Source of the DNA: Cerrena zonata
Lineage: Eukaryota; Basidiomycota; Agaricomycetes; Polyporales; Cerrenaceae
Assembly: GCA_038087015.1 (NCBI GenBank)
Contig: JASBNA010000024.1
Coordinates: 496,001 to 560,000, forward strand
DNA length: 64,000 bases
Direction: 5' to 3'
Shown here piece after piece: positions 28,407-38,557 of this stretch. Numbering within the stretch: the first letter of the stretch is position 1; each line of letters starts with the position of its first letter. The notes under the pieces are model-generated. The model was not told where the DNA came from. It ran no database searches and saw only the letters and a list, made by a program, of their open reading frames with translations. The position numbers and the translations under genes are program-made.

Positions 28407-29399
28407 ATGGATATACTAAACCTCGCGCGAGATATAACCATATTTAACAAACAATTGAGAACGTGCCTCCTTTTCCTTTCAAATCCACAAATAAATATTG
28501 AAAGACATCCATATACAACAAAAAAATTAATAAATGGTACTACTTCTTTAAAGATGAAGGAGATTATTCAAGTAGAAAAACAGATTAAATTTTTTGATTA
28601 TTATTTATGTAAAATAATTCATAATCCAATTATATCATCATTAATCATAATTACTAGTATATCAATATTAAATATTAGTCAAATAATTAAAATACAACAA
28701 TTAAATAAAATTGATTTCATCTTTATTAATGATTATTACTTTGACTTGTTACAAAATCTTATTAATTTAATCTTTATAGTAAGGTTTATTATTAATAAAT
28801 TCAAAACAAATTTAATAATTGAATCAATTCTCTTTATTTTCCAAAATTTGGGTTGTTATTTGACTTTATTTAATCCAAACGTATCATTATTATATTCAAA
28901 TATTAACTATGTTTTCAAAGTATTAATCGTGTGGCAAAGCTTATGTCCTTATATCATCTTAATTGTTAACCTTGTGGATTATTTAAAAAATAAAAATAAT
29001 GAAAAACATGAATTTGACTTGAAATTCTTTTTAATTGAATCAAATAATAACTTCTTACCTATTTTCATTGCTCATTCTTACGTCTTTATTAACTTCAATT
29101 TCCCATTTTTATTATCCTCTAATTTCCAATGGGTAATCTTCATCTATAAATTATACTCTTTCTCCTTGAAGTTTTTCTGTATTTATCAATTCATTTTATT
29201 CGAATTGGTAAGAATTTTCTATTCAGTTAATTCCCCTGCTAAAAATTATTCAAGTTATTATACTCCAGTCAATTTATCTCCAAAAATTTCTATTTGGAAT
29301 AGAATTTATGATTATAAACATTGGTTTTTATTTTCTACTTGCATGGTTGTTTGTTTGTTTGATGGTTTCTTTATTGCCTTATATCATTTAAATAGTTAA
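28407..29399 (+). CDS. Orphan multi-pass membrane protein
   Basis: A 330-residue protein very rich in Ile, Asn, Phe and Leu, with about six to eight hydrophobic segments (for example SSLIIITSISILNISQIIK, and FSTCMVVCLFDGFFIALYHL at the end). There is no signal peptide; the N-terminal 65 residues are soluble and basic. The ATG at 28407 is the first in frame, though a later Met (MKEIIQ, about residue 50) could also start. AT-rich codon use matches the flanking DNA. I see no transporter or enzyme motif and cannot name a family. It ends six bases before the stop codon of the convergent RRN5-like gene. Confidence 0.65.
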   Translation: MDILNLARDITIFNKQLRTCLLFLSNPQINIERHPYTTKKLINGTTSLKMKEIIQVEKQIKFFDYYLCKIIHNPIISSLIIITSISILNISQIIKIQQLNKIDFIFINDYYFDLLQNLINLIFIVRFIINKFKTNLIIESILFIFQNLGCYLTLFNPNVSLLYSNINYVFKVLIVWQSLCPYIILIVNLVDYLKNKNNEKHEFDLKFFLIESNNNFLPIFIAHSYVFINFNFPFLLSSNFQWVIFIYKLYSFSLKFFCIYQFILFELVRIFYSVNSPAKNYSSYYTPVNLSPKISIWNRIYDYKHWFLFSTCMVVCLFDGFFIALYHLNS

Positions 29400-29404
29400 T
29401 ATTT

Positions 29405-32400
29405 TTATATAATAATATTCTCTTCGCCTTGATAACTTGTAAACATGGCACCGTAACTATCAATGACTTTTCTTTCAACTTCAACTCTTCTCTCAGGGGT
29501 GTACTTAATCCTAATTGGGTCTTGTGGTTCTAGCCTATCAATAACCCCGTCGTCGTCCTCTTCGTCGTCGTAGTCCTCTTCTTCTTCTTCTTCCTCCGCC
29601 TCCTCCTCTTCTTCGTCTTCTTCTTCTTCTTCCTCCTCTCTATCCTCCTCGCCCCTTCTCTTCCCGTCATACCTTGGCTCCAGTTCAACCTCCATATCGT
29701 CTTCCTCGCCAATTGCTATCAAATCCTCGCAATATAAATTCATCACCTCTTCTTCACTATACATACTGCTCCTCACATCCAGTCTTTGTGTATCATAACT
29801 CACCATCATACTCAACAACATATGCTCATACTCCAATGACTGCCTTTTATCCTCTTCATCAATCTTATCGGTTTCCCTTCTTATTATCTCTTCCTCAATT
29901 AGAATATCCTCTTGACTGTTTTGATCCTCATACATACTTCTAGGCAAATCATCAATAAACCGTTCTAATATCTTAAAATTGGTTTGCTGTCTTTTAGGTG
30001 CTAACCTTATCTGCATTAATTCTTCAGGATCCCTAATGAATTCTTCCCCCATTCGAAAATTTGGTATCATTTGTAAAAATTTACCACTAATCTCTGGTTC
30101 CCATACTCTACTATTTTTCTTAATAAATCTATCACCTTTACTAACTTGTAAATTAAGCGATTTAATCAAATATTGAAAATAATAACTTAATTTAGGTGCT
30201 TTCCCGTCGTTTGATGTAGATTCATACCCCAGTTGCGGTGTTTCAAAAAGCTTAAGTATTTTACTGGCATTAATAATATCAACTGGATTAATGATGAACT
30301 CCTTGGGAAATTTCATCTTATGAGGAGTTAACCCAACAAAATGTTGTCGACTTTTCGTTTCAATTAATTTTAATATAATTTTTTCAGTAATTGACTTGAT
30401 CATTTCTTCTAATAAAATAACACTTTGAAAATTAATCACCGGTGATTGTTCTAAAGGAGTTGCATTCCCACATTCTTCAAAAATATTATTTTGATTATAT
30501 ATCTTACCCAAATCATTAGCATTATCAATCTTAATTAATCGATTTTTTTCATATTCTTCTTTTCGATATTCTTTCATTGATTCTCGATTAAATTGATTCA
30601 ACTTAGATGATACGTAATACTCTCTTTTATTAATATTAGCAGCTTGAATCTCTTCCATCCTTATTAATGATTCACTCACCTCATACGCAATTGGTAATTC
30701 ATTATACCTCAATAATTTCTTCATCCATTTAATTCTACGAAATTGTCGATAATTTTCATCCCCAATAGATATTTTGAATTGTCTTCTTTTACTCTTCTTC
30801 TTCATCCAATTTAATTCATTCTTTAATAAATTGTAATAATTCATTATCTCTACTTGACTTTTCGTTTGAATCAAATTCTCTAACTCATCAATTCGGTGAA
30901 TTGAATATCTAGCTAATCCGTTGAAAAATCGTTCCTTTTCTTCAACGTTCCAATTAGTACCCGATATTTCTTGTTCAAATAGTTTATTTGCTTCTTCATT
31001 CAGATATTCTCCTATAAAAGCCAGTTTATATGTCATTCTATCGTATCCAACTTTACTTGCCACCAATCTTTTCCGAAATCTTGGGAAATAATTATTCGTA
31101 GTGAAAAATGATTCACATTCTCTGTTAAAAAATGAAACATAATTTGGGTTACCCTTATATGGATTATTCCGCTTGTCTTTATTTTCAAGCTCTTGTGGTG
31201 TAAAATCTGGTAGGTTTTCAACTATTCCTTTTTTCACCGGTTTAATATGTGATAATGGAGTTTTATCGATTTTAATCGATAACGGGATTTCGATCTCTTG
31301 ATAAAAGGAATGACTACTTGGAACTGTGGCTACTTTAGGTTGAAGGTTCTTGATCAGTTCCAATGAGGGCTTGATTTCACGTTTTGATTTTTCTATCTCA
31401 TCAAGCGTATCAACAGGTATACCATTCGGTACCTGGACTAAATCAGCTTGACTACTTTGTGAATATTCTTCTTCTTCACTATCCACAATCTCTTCATCAT
31501 CATCATCTTCTTCTTCTTCTTCTTCATCTCTATATTCTTGTTCACTATCGTCATCTTCATAATCAGGAATATACTTATCAAACATTTCATCTTCTTCATC
31601 ACTATCTTGTTGCAATAAACGTGATTTTTCCAACTCGTGATGTTTACGAAGGGATTCTTGTGCCCTTATTCTGGCTTGTCTTTTAGTTGTTATATTGCTT
31701 GGTGGGCTCTCAAAGTCTGTATTATTTTCATGTTCTTCATCTGTCATATTGTATGGAACATCATTATCTTGGGCTATACCTTCAGAATTCTCGGAATCGG
31801 TAGCATCTCTTGGTTGTATTTCTTGTGAGTAATTCTCTTCATCAGAGTGAATGGCTCCATTTTCAGGAACTTCATACTCTGTTTTTATTCCATTCCCATT
31901 AGAGTCTGGCTGAGAGTCAGGGACTTCTGTCCTATTAGTGATATCAGCGTCATGGGTATTGGATATTTGAGAAGAATCATGATCTGGAATTTCAGGAGAG
32001 AGACGCTGAATCTTTCTTGCGGGAAGTTCTGAATCCTGGAGTGGATGGTGACGTTTCATCGATCCAGCCAATGATTCGTTTATTCCATTCAGAGAGGTAT
32101 CCGTTTCATTAGGCATTTGACCAGAGGGTACTTGGGAAATTGCATCATGAATCGCTTCATTAGTAGCGTCATGAGATGGAGGATTCAATTGAGATTCTTC
32201 CTCTTTGACTTGGGTTTTGGAGGACTTAGATTTCTTTGATCGGTGTTTATGTTTACTCTTATGCTTTCTCTTATGTTTTTCTGGGTTATCATCAACGTTC
32301 TTGTCTTTATGTCTATGTTTACGTTTTTTTTTCTTTTCTTTATCTTTACTTCTATGCTTTGATTTATGCTTTTTGGGTTCTTCGAATGTTATATTGTCTA

Positions 32401-32587
32401 TTGGTTCCGGTTTAACAACCGTGTCATCCTCGGGGACAACCACAGGGTATGATGAAGGGGAGGTAGTTTCAATGACAGTAGTTTCTGAATTCGTCGGTAG
32501 AGAAGAAATATTGTTTTGAGAATAATCTATTGCCAGGTGAAACTGAGAGATATCTGAATCATCTTCTGTTTTCACGTTGACAGACAT
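29405..32587 (-). CDS. RRN5: SANT-domain protein, probable UAF subunit Rrn5
   Basis: The 1,060-residue protein has a Lys/His-rich N-terminal region (about 72-125, repeated KHKSKHK-type motifs), long acidic runs (about 330-370), and then a folded core. A SANT domain at about 540-590 reads WNVEEKERFFNGLARYSIHR followed by a KSQVEIMNYY-type helix, the pattern of Rrn5, a subunit of the RNA polymerase I upstream activation factor. A conserved region (about 595-830) and another acidic run (about 985-1020) follow. S. cerevisiae Rrn5 is only 363 residues, so the extra low-complexity ends are notable. Other SANT proteins remain possible. RPA190, encoding the Pol I large subunit, lies at the far end of the window. 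Confidence 0.55.
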   Translation of the reverse strand: MSVNVKTEDDSDISQFHLAIDYSQNNISSLPTNSETTVIETTSPSSYPVVVPEDDTVVKPEPIDNITFEEPKKHKSKHRSKDKEKKKKRKHRHKDKNVDDNPEKHKRKHKSKHKHRSKKSKSSKTQVKEEESQLNPPSHDATNEAIHDAISQVPSGQMPNETDTSLNGINESLAGSMKRHHPLQDSELPARKIQRLSPEIPDHDSSQISNTHDADITNRTEVPDSQPDSNGNGIKTEYEVPENGAIHSDEENYSQEIQPRDATDSENSEGIAQDNDVPYNMTDEEHENNTDFESPPSNITTKRQARIRAQESLRKHHELEKSRLLQQDSDEEDEMFDKYIPDYEDDDSEQEYRDEEEEEEDDDDEEIVDSEEEEYSQSSQADLVQVPNGIPVDTLDEIEKSKREIKPSLELIKNLQPKVATVPSSHSFYQEIEIPLSIKIDKTPLSHIKPVKKGIVENLPDFTPQELENKDKRNNPYKGNPNYVSFFNRECESFFTTNNYFPRFRKRLVASKVGYDRMTYKLAFIGEYLNEEANKLFEQEISGTNWNVEEKERFFNGLARYSIHRIDELENLIQTKSQVEIMNYYNLLKNELNWMKKKSKRRQFKISIGDENYRQFRRIKWMKKLLRYNELPIAYEVSESLIRMEEIQAANINKREYYVSSKLNQFNRESMKEYRKEEYEKNRLIKIDNANDLGKIYNQNNIFEECGNATPLEQSPVINFQSVILLEEMIKSITEKIILKLIETKSRQHFVGLTPHKMKFPKEFIINPVDIINASKILKLFETPQLGYESTSNDGKAPKLSYYFQYLIKSLNLQVSKGDRFIKKNSRVWEPEISGKFLQMIPNFRMGEEFIRDPEELMQIRLAPKRQQTNFKILERFIDDLPRSMYEDQNSQEDILIEEEIIRRETDKIDEEDKRQSLEYEHMLLSMMVSYDTQRLDVRSSMYSEEEVMNLYCEDLIAIGEEDDMEVELEPRYDGKRRGEEDREEEEEEEDEEEEEAEEEEEEEDYDDEEDDDGVIDRLEPQDPIRIKYTPERRVEVERKVIDSYGAMFTSYQGEENIII

Positions 32588-32787
32588 AGTTTAGCTTTTT
32601 TTTTTGGATCAAATAGACATTCAGATCTTTGTTGATAAATGGGTTAACGATGCAATTTTCGGGGTGGGTTCGAAATCAATTGTTATAATCACAATCCCAA
32701 AGAGGATAATAATAACTTTTTTGTATTCTATAACTAAGATGTATGGCCTTTAAAGTGAATCTGATGTATTTTGACTTCAATGAAAAG

Positions 32788-32822
<35 letters not shown>

Positions 32823-33164
32823 GCGATGTCTCTCTACAAACAGAAATAATTAGACTGCAAATTTACAAATTTACGAAAAACTCTTAATGGGTGTATCATA
32901 TAGTACAGATTTGAAGAATACGAAACATAGAGATATCCTCAATGCAATAGGGAAAGAATAGAAAAATGTAGGAATGAAATAAGTACATAGAATTACAAAT
33001 TTTGAGGAACAACCAGAGTGAAATCAACCAATGAATGAGACAAGAAGTATACATAAAAAAGGTAGAATGAATAATGTATGATGAAATGAAGAAAAAAACG
33101 GGGAGAATGAAAATAGCAAAGGGTAAATTGATGGATATGTAGATGCAGAAGGAGAAATGACAAA
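32588..33164. other. Promoter of RRN5-like gene / 3' flank of NBP2
   Basis: Both neighbours are on the minus strand. The stretch holds a pure 33-base A tract (32788-32820) and AT-rich sequence; nothing else recognised. Confidence 0.55.
32788..32820. repeat. Poly-A tract, 33 bases
   Basis: Uninterrupted A run between the RRN5-like promoter and NBP2. It could exclude nucleosomes. Its exact length is unreliable in sequence data. Confidence 0.9.
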
Positions 33165-34010
33165 TTATTGAATGGAAGTATTTTTTATACCAGAGGTAAG
33201 ATCCTTTGCATCGTCATTATGATCATCTTCGAAATCGGTATCAACCCATTCACTATCTTCATCGTCGGGGTTATGTTTCATGGATTTTTTTTTAGAATTT
33301 TTCTTTGAATTACCATTGGAGATATCTTCATCATTGATTGGATTATAAGGTTGTAAGATTTGAGGTAAAAAAGGTTTGGGGATATCTTCCTTTACGTCTT
33401 CATCATCATATATTATTTCCACGTATTCTTCAGGGACCAAACCATTTTCACCGGAGTTTGGATCTTCAGCAACCAACCAACCTTGACCATGTCTATATGA
33501 AATCCAAATGATTTGACCTTCAGTTAATCCCACTTCATTATCATTTTCAGGAGGAAAGTCGAATAATGCAATTGCTTTTCGATTAATTTCATCATTTGAA
33601 TAAAAATCGGTGTTATCATTAAAATCATCATTAGAATTATGGAAATAATTAGGGTCATAAAAATCATTATCATGATAAGAATCATCATCATCATCATCAG
33701 TTAAATTATTGATATCAAAATCACCGACTCTCAAAGGATGAGAATCAGGATATCCAAAATCTTTAATACAAGTAGTTGAAGGAAATAAACTTTGAAAAGA
33801 AGATTTAACTTCATTTATTTCATTTATTTCATTCAGGTCATTCAGGTCATTCAGTTCATTCAATTCATTTATTTCATTCAGTTCGTTTATTTCATTCAGT
33901 TCATTCAGGGTATTCAGCTTCAGCTCTTCAGTTATCTCATCATTCCGTAAGGATTTATCTATATGATTCGCGGAGGAGACTGGTTTGGGTTCTAATGATA
34001 ACTCTGACAT
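33165..34010 (-). CDS. NBP2: SH3-domain adaptor Nbp2
   Basis: The 281-residue protein has one SH3 domain at about 143-202 (KAIALFDFPPENDNEVGLTE, GWLVAEDPNSGENGLVPEEYV), as in Nbp2 (236 residues in S. cerevisiae). The ALYDY-type motif is ALFDF, and the WW-type motif is reduced to GW. A peculiar low-complexity stretch of NELNEI/NDLNEI repeats is at about 33-66. Acidic and Asn-rich segments flank the SH3. Nbp2 links Ptc1 phosphatase to Pbs2 and Bck1 and so dampens HOG and cell-wall MAPK signals. The ATG at 34010 is the first in frame. Confidence 0.85.
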   Translation of the reverse strand: MSELSLEPKPVSSANHIDKSLRNDEITEELKLNTLNELNEINELNEINELNELNDLNDLNEINEINEVKSSFQSLFPSTTCIKDFGYPDSHPLRVGDFDINNLTDDDDDDSYHDNDFYDPNYFHNSNDDFNDNTDFYSNDEINRKAIALFDFPPENDNEVGLTEGQIIWISYRHGQGWLVAEDPNSGENGLVPEEYVEIIYDDEDVKEDIPKPFLPQILQPYNPINDEDISNGNSKKNSKKKSMKHNPDDEDSEWVDTDFEDDHNDDAKDLTSGIKNTSIQ

Positions 34011-35280
34011 CTTGTTGACTAAACAACTGATTCTGTTCTCTTCTATATCAACTTAAATGGTTTAAAATTTATATTTTTAATTTGAAAGTAATCAGCACCA
34101 GTGACGACCAGTAGAAGTACAAAATGAATCTCTCAGCACTAGTCGAAATATTCTTCCGAGTTATTAAAACACTTTCAATTTTTCAATAACCAATAATCTA
34201 ATAGCTAATAAGCTAATAACTAATAACTTAATTTGTCAATAACTTAATTTGTAAGTTAATTTGTCTCAATTGACTTAAAGCCAGCTAAAGGGAAGAGTCA
34301 AAAGGAAAAAAAAAAAAAGACCGAAAAAAACAAAAAAAAAGACTAAAAAAAAACGATTCAAGTTTTGTTTTAAAAATAGTTAAGACAAAAAAGTAATTCT
34401 TAAATGGACTTTTATCTGTTTCAATCCTTGAATTGAAGAATGTATATATATATAATGAATTCAAAGGAAAAACAAAGTATTAAGAGTTCACGTCCATTGA
34501 AAAAAAAAAAATAAAATAAAAACTTACTGTCAGAGTTAGCTTTTTTCTACAAAACGGTCTTTGAGAGACGCAAACTTACAGTGGGTTCTTCTTTCTTCAC
34601 CACGGGACGTGTTTACTTCACCCAGGATGTCGTGGAAGAGTAACGCAAGAGTATGTATCGGTATAAGTAAGCCATATATATATATACATTATATGTAACC
34701 TTTCTTAAAAACCTTCAGTAAAGTCAAGTAAGGGGAATCGTTAATTTACTGGTCGTGTGAAGTGGGCTGGTACTGAAAGGTAAATGATTACCGATCACGT
34801 GATTGTGGTCACGTGATTGTTCTTTTGTAATTGTACGGAGGTTTTACCCAGGTTATTATGCGCTTCATTATCTTAGAAGTAGAGTAATGCTCCAATTCGC
34901 TTTGAATATACTTTCCGGAGCTTTTCAAGGTTCACTTTTATAGATCTGTTACTTGGGGAATTAGCCGGTCTTGAGTGTGTCCTTGTCTTGCGAAAGTTCA
35001 TTGATTTTGCAGCAATAACTTTAACTCTACAGTCTGTTGTACAGTCTGTTGTGATATTACATGTATAACAAGTTTGAACGAGCAGACCTTTGTGGTTTTA
35101 TATACTCTCGACAATGAATATCACAACTGATAAACTTACGATTGTATCCATTAGTGGTTAGCTGAATCGTGGATGTACGGAGGTAGGAAAAGTTTGGGTG
35201 TACGGGTTTTTTTGCTGGGGATAAATTTTTCAAATCATCTTTACTACTCCATCAGTTTAGTCAAGTATTTCTCCCAAAGA
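34011..35280. promoter_or_regulatory. Divergent promoter region NBP2 / GIR2
   Basis: A 1.27-kb region with many A-rich runs (34300-34360), TATATA stretches (34446-34456, 34675-34685) and a pair of CACGTG boxes (34795-34819). A short ATG reading MSWKSNAR followed by GTATGT at 34629-34658 looks exon-like, but no branch point or acceptor was found. Confidence 0.5.
34795..34819 (+). promoter_or_regulatory. Two direct copies of a CACGTG box
   Basis: TCACGTGATTG occurs at 34795-34805 and again at 34809-34819, 14 bp apart. CACGTG is the core for Cbf1 or Pho4-type bHLH factors; the second copy includes the stronger GTCACGTG form. Confidence 0.6.
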
Positions 35281-35970
35281 ATGGATCCACACGAAGAACA
35301 ACAACAGGAACTAGAAGTTTTACAGTCGATTTACCCCGACGAACTCACGCTAGTGTCTCCGACAAATTACAGTATCAAAATTGCTCTTGATACTCAATCA
35401 GATCGTAAGCATGCATTATCATTAAATGTTAAATATCCAGAAACTTATCCAGAAGTAGTACCTATACTTGAAATTACAATCGAAGATGATGAAGTGGTGA
35501 TACCGGATGAAGATGAAGACGACGAAGATCCAAATAAAGCCATCCATTTATCTGAAAGTATCGAATTTTCTAAAGAAGATTTAAAATTTTTATTGAATAA
35601 ATTAAATGAAGAAGCAGAATTACAAATTGGAATGCCATCAGTATTTGCTTTAGCAACTCAATTAAAAGATGAATCAGAAATTTTATTTCAAAAAAAATTA
35701 GATAAAGCGCAAAAAGATTATGACGATCAATTATTAGCAAAAGAAAGACAAGAACAAAATAAATTTATTGGTACTAAAGTTACCAAAGAATCATGGCTTA
35801 ATTGGAGAAATAATTTTAGAAATGAATTACAGATTGAATTAAAAGATAAAGAACGTCAAGATAAAATACATAATGGTAAATTAACTGGTCGAGAAATATT
35901 CGAAAGAGGTTTAGCTGGTGATGATGATTTATCAGATATCACTGATAATTTAAAACAAGTCACTGTATGA
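35281..35970 (+). CDS. GIR2: RWD-domain protein Gir2
   Basis: The ATG at 35281 (MDPHEEQQQELEVLQSIYPD) starts a 229-residue protein. The upstream in-frame ATG at 35173 gives an unlikely extension. The RWD domain spans about 1-120 with the typical LQSIYPDE and YPEVVPI motifs and an acidic insert (DEDEDDEDP). A helical region follows (KLDKAQKDYDDQLLAKERQE), then GTKVTKESWLNWRNNF and GREIFERG, conserved in Gir2. Gir2 binds Gcn1 and the GTPase Rbg2 and influences Gcn2 activation and ribosome function. Its stop abuts the stop of HEH1, which converges on it with no spacer. Confidence 0.92.
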   Translation: MDPHEEQQQELEVLQSIYPDELTLVSPTNYSIKIALDTQSDRKHALSLNVKYPETYPEVVPILEITIEDDEVVIPDEDEDDEDPNKAIHLSESIEFSKEDLKFLLNKLNEEAELQIGMPSVFALATQLKDESEILFQKKLDKAQKDYDDQLLAKERQEQNKFIGTKVTKESWLNWRNNFRNELQIELKDKERQDKIHNGKLTGREIFERGLAGDDDLSDITDNLKQVTV

Positions 35971-38404
35971 TTAGTTGTCTAGTTCTCCAATCCATTCCCA
36001 TACTTTCATTACTTCTCCGAAATGTTCAATTGTTTCACTTTTAACATTAGTATTAAGTTCTATTCTACTAATAATTTTTTTCCATATTTCTAGTTTGTTT
36101 TTTAAATTACTCTCATTTGATAATATCAAATCTCTTAATTGAATTGAACTAATATATCCTGGAATTTCAGTCGATGATTTTGATAACTTTCTTTGTTTTT
36201 GTAATTTTTTCAATGTTTCTCTATATAATTTTTCAATTTTTTCCTTCTTCAATTGATATCTTTGATACTTGGTTTTAATTGAAAAAATTATTATATTTAT
36301 TAAAATCAATCCAATGAAAATCTCTTTATATTCAATCACTGATCCAATTATGGTATTTGAAAATCGACATTGGAGACTGATGTGTGATAAGGACGTTGAT
36401 CGAAGAATCTTGTTTTCACCTTCTTCTTCATTTCTCGTGTGGTTAGTGTTATTGGTGGTTTGTAAGTTATTAATTGCGTATCCCGTCTAAATACTTCAGT
36501 TAGTATATTGTATAAAAATAAAATTAATTTCTCATCATGGTCCATTAATTTTTAAAAAAAAAATTTCAAGTAACTTGCCTTACAATTATTTCTGGTTCTT
36601 TTTCTAACTCAATCAACGATCTTTGCCATAATTCTTCAAATTCCTCAGTAGTGATATATGGGGCCTTCATCGATAATAATAAATCATGTAATTCATTAAC
36701 CTCAAGTCCTGCCTCTAAATCACTTGGTAAACTTCTACCACAATTTTTATCAGCGTTTTTAGATCTCAAAAAATCTAATGCAACGTCAATCATAATCTCT
36801 ATTTTTTCTGCCTTTTTAGTATCTGGTATACAGATTTTGGTTGTTCTATTCAAAATTGGTAAGTAGTCAAAATACCACGGTTTATATTCGACAAAATCTT
36901 CATAACATCCAATTTGTAAATTTTCAAAACATCTGGCATGTGCTGGACATTTAATACATTTGGGTTTGAAATTTTCATCTAAATAATTCCCGATTTGTAA
37001 TAAAATAGGTGATGTATCAATCGTTTGGGGAATAGTTGGCTGGGTAATCTCATGTCCACAATAACCAACTAAATATTGTTGTTCACGATACCAGTAACCA
37101 AACAAACCTATAGAAATTAAAGAAACCCATAAAATTAAATAGGTAATGGTTCTGAAAATCATCTTGAAAGGTAAATTCTCGATAGATTTGACTTTATTTT
37201 TCACTTGGTTTCGCTTAGTATTTTCCTCGTCATCGGATTCCTGTTTCAACTTCTTCATCATCAGACTCAATGGGTTGGATTATTGGTTTTCTGGTAATAG
37301 TTCCTCTTGGTTTAGGGGTTAAGCTTTTGTATTTAGGAGAGTATCCTTTAATTGTAATACCCAATTGATCTGCCAAGTCTTGATTGATTTGACGACGAGT
37401 CTTAGGGGTGGCCTTTGAGGAAGAAGGGGTGGACTGAGGAGTTCTTTTCCTTAAGTTTCTTGTTTTGGGAGTTGTTGAGGCTGATTTGATTTTGTTCAAA
37501 TTAGAATCAAAATCTTTAGCTTCATCTTCCAACGATGTTTCTTTGGAGGCTCGTCTTCTAATGATGTTTTCTTTGGAGGCTCAACTTCTGGGGTTATTAT
37601 TTTCCTTCTTGGTATGTGGACTTCTTCAGATGCTGGAGACCTTACTGATTTCGTTGATGAGTTAGAGACAGGGGATTTCACAGAATCAGCTTTAGCAGGG
37701 GTAGACTTCACCGATTTATTAGCTTTAGCAGGAGTAGACTTGACAGATTTATCAGCTTTAGCAGGTGTGGATGTCACAGATTTGTCGGCTTTAACAGGGG
37801 TAGACTTAGTTGAATTATCTGATTCTTTTACGACGATAGGGGTATCTGATTTAGCATTATTGACGCGAGATTTTTTGGAATCTTTGAATAAGTCATCATC
37901 CGAGTCCGATTCGACACCAAAGATATTACCCTTTTGTTTTTTATGGGAATCCTTTTCAGTTGCTTCTTCATGGTTTCTTTTTTTTGAAGATGGGCTTTTT
38001 TTTTGGAAAACGTTATCATTACTGAAGGGAGATTCTTCAGTTATATCCACGACTTCCAATTCTTCAATTGGAGTTGATGATTTTCTTGTTTTTCTTTTTG
38101 ATTTTGATACTTTCCTTTTTTCATCTGATACTTTGGTTATTTCATTTGACATTTTTTTAGACAAGTTTGATGATTTTGCAACATCAACAAATCCAGAATT
38201 ATTAGAATTACCAACTGAAGCTCGATAATTTTTAAGTAATTGAGCAGCTTTTGGTTTTAATTGATCATCGAAAAGTTTAATTAAATCACTTTTTTTAGCG
38301 TTTGAAGGGAAACTAATTTGATATTCATTTAAAATACCTCTAAGTTGAGATACCTTCAATGATTTAGGATCAAATCCTTCTTCAAGGTATTCCTTATTAT
38401 CCAT
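35971..38404 (-). CDS. HEH1: Inner nuclear membrane protein Heh1/Src1 (LEM family)
   Basis: Assembled from pieces. The ATG at 38404 gives MDNKEYLEEGFDPKSLKV, the HeH/LEM-like start of Src1. Next come a basic Ser/Lys-rich region with KADKSVKSTPA repeats, the TPKTRNLRKRTP segment, a first membrane segment (TITYLILWVSLISIGLFGYW) and a lumenal MSC domain. After an intron come RSTSLSHISLQC, a second membrane segment (FIGLILINIIIF) and a C-terminal domain ending GEVMKVWEWIGELDN. Two frame changes break exon 1. At about 37540, one A is missing in the second of two EPPKKTSLEDE repeats. At about 37235, one extra A occurs in GAAACAGG. Restoring them gives a continuous protein. Heh1 anchors nuclear pores, rDNA and telomeres. 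Its paralogue Heh2 is the alternative name. Confidence 0.85.
36487..36583 (-). other. HEH1 intron, 97 bp (alternative donor gives 88 bp)
   Basis: The acceptor TTTAG ends at 36487 and a perfect TACTAAC branch point lies at 36505-36499. Two donors are possible: GTAAGG at 36583 and GTTACT at 36574. They are nine bases apart and both in phase, so they differ by inclusion of Val-Arg-Gln. Unspliced RNA would stop at the TGA (36568-36566), leaving a protein without the second membrane segment. Confidence 0.8.
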
Positions 38405-38557
38405 TTTGGTTACTGGAAGAGAAAGAAGATGTTGTTTGTTTTTTAAAGTCTTCGCCAGTTTGCTTTGTTTATATTTTGATTTACTGGGTGTATGGGTTTT
38501 TTTCCTGATTTGCAATAAGAAAAACCATAATATAAAAACATATACAACTACTTAAAT

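Noticed and set aside
29674..32519. Several 60-104-codon plus-strand ORFs
   Set aside because: Antisense shadows of the acidic and Lys-rich low-complexity parts of the RRN5-like gene.
34629..34658. Possible first exon MSWKSNAR followed by GTATGT
   Set aside because: No TACTAAC branch point or acceptor leading into a coding frame; GIR2 is complete without it.
36348..36545. 65-codon minus-strand ORF between HEH1 parts
   Set aside because: It runs from intron sequence into exon 2 in the wrong frame. The other frame gives continuous homology to the Src1 C-terminal part once the intron is removed.
37614..38228. 204-codon plus-strand ORF
   Set aside because: Antisense shadow of the Ser/Lys repeats of HEH1; composition (repeated ALAGVD) mirrors the KADKS repeats.
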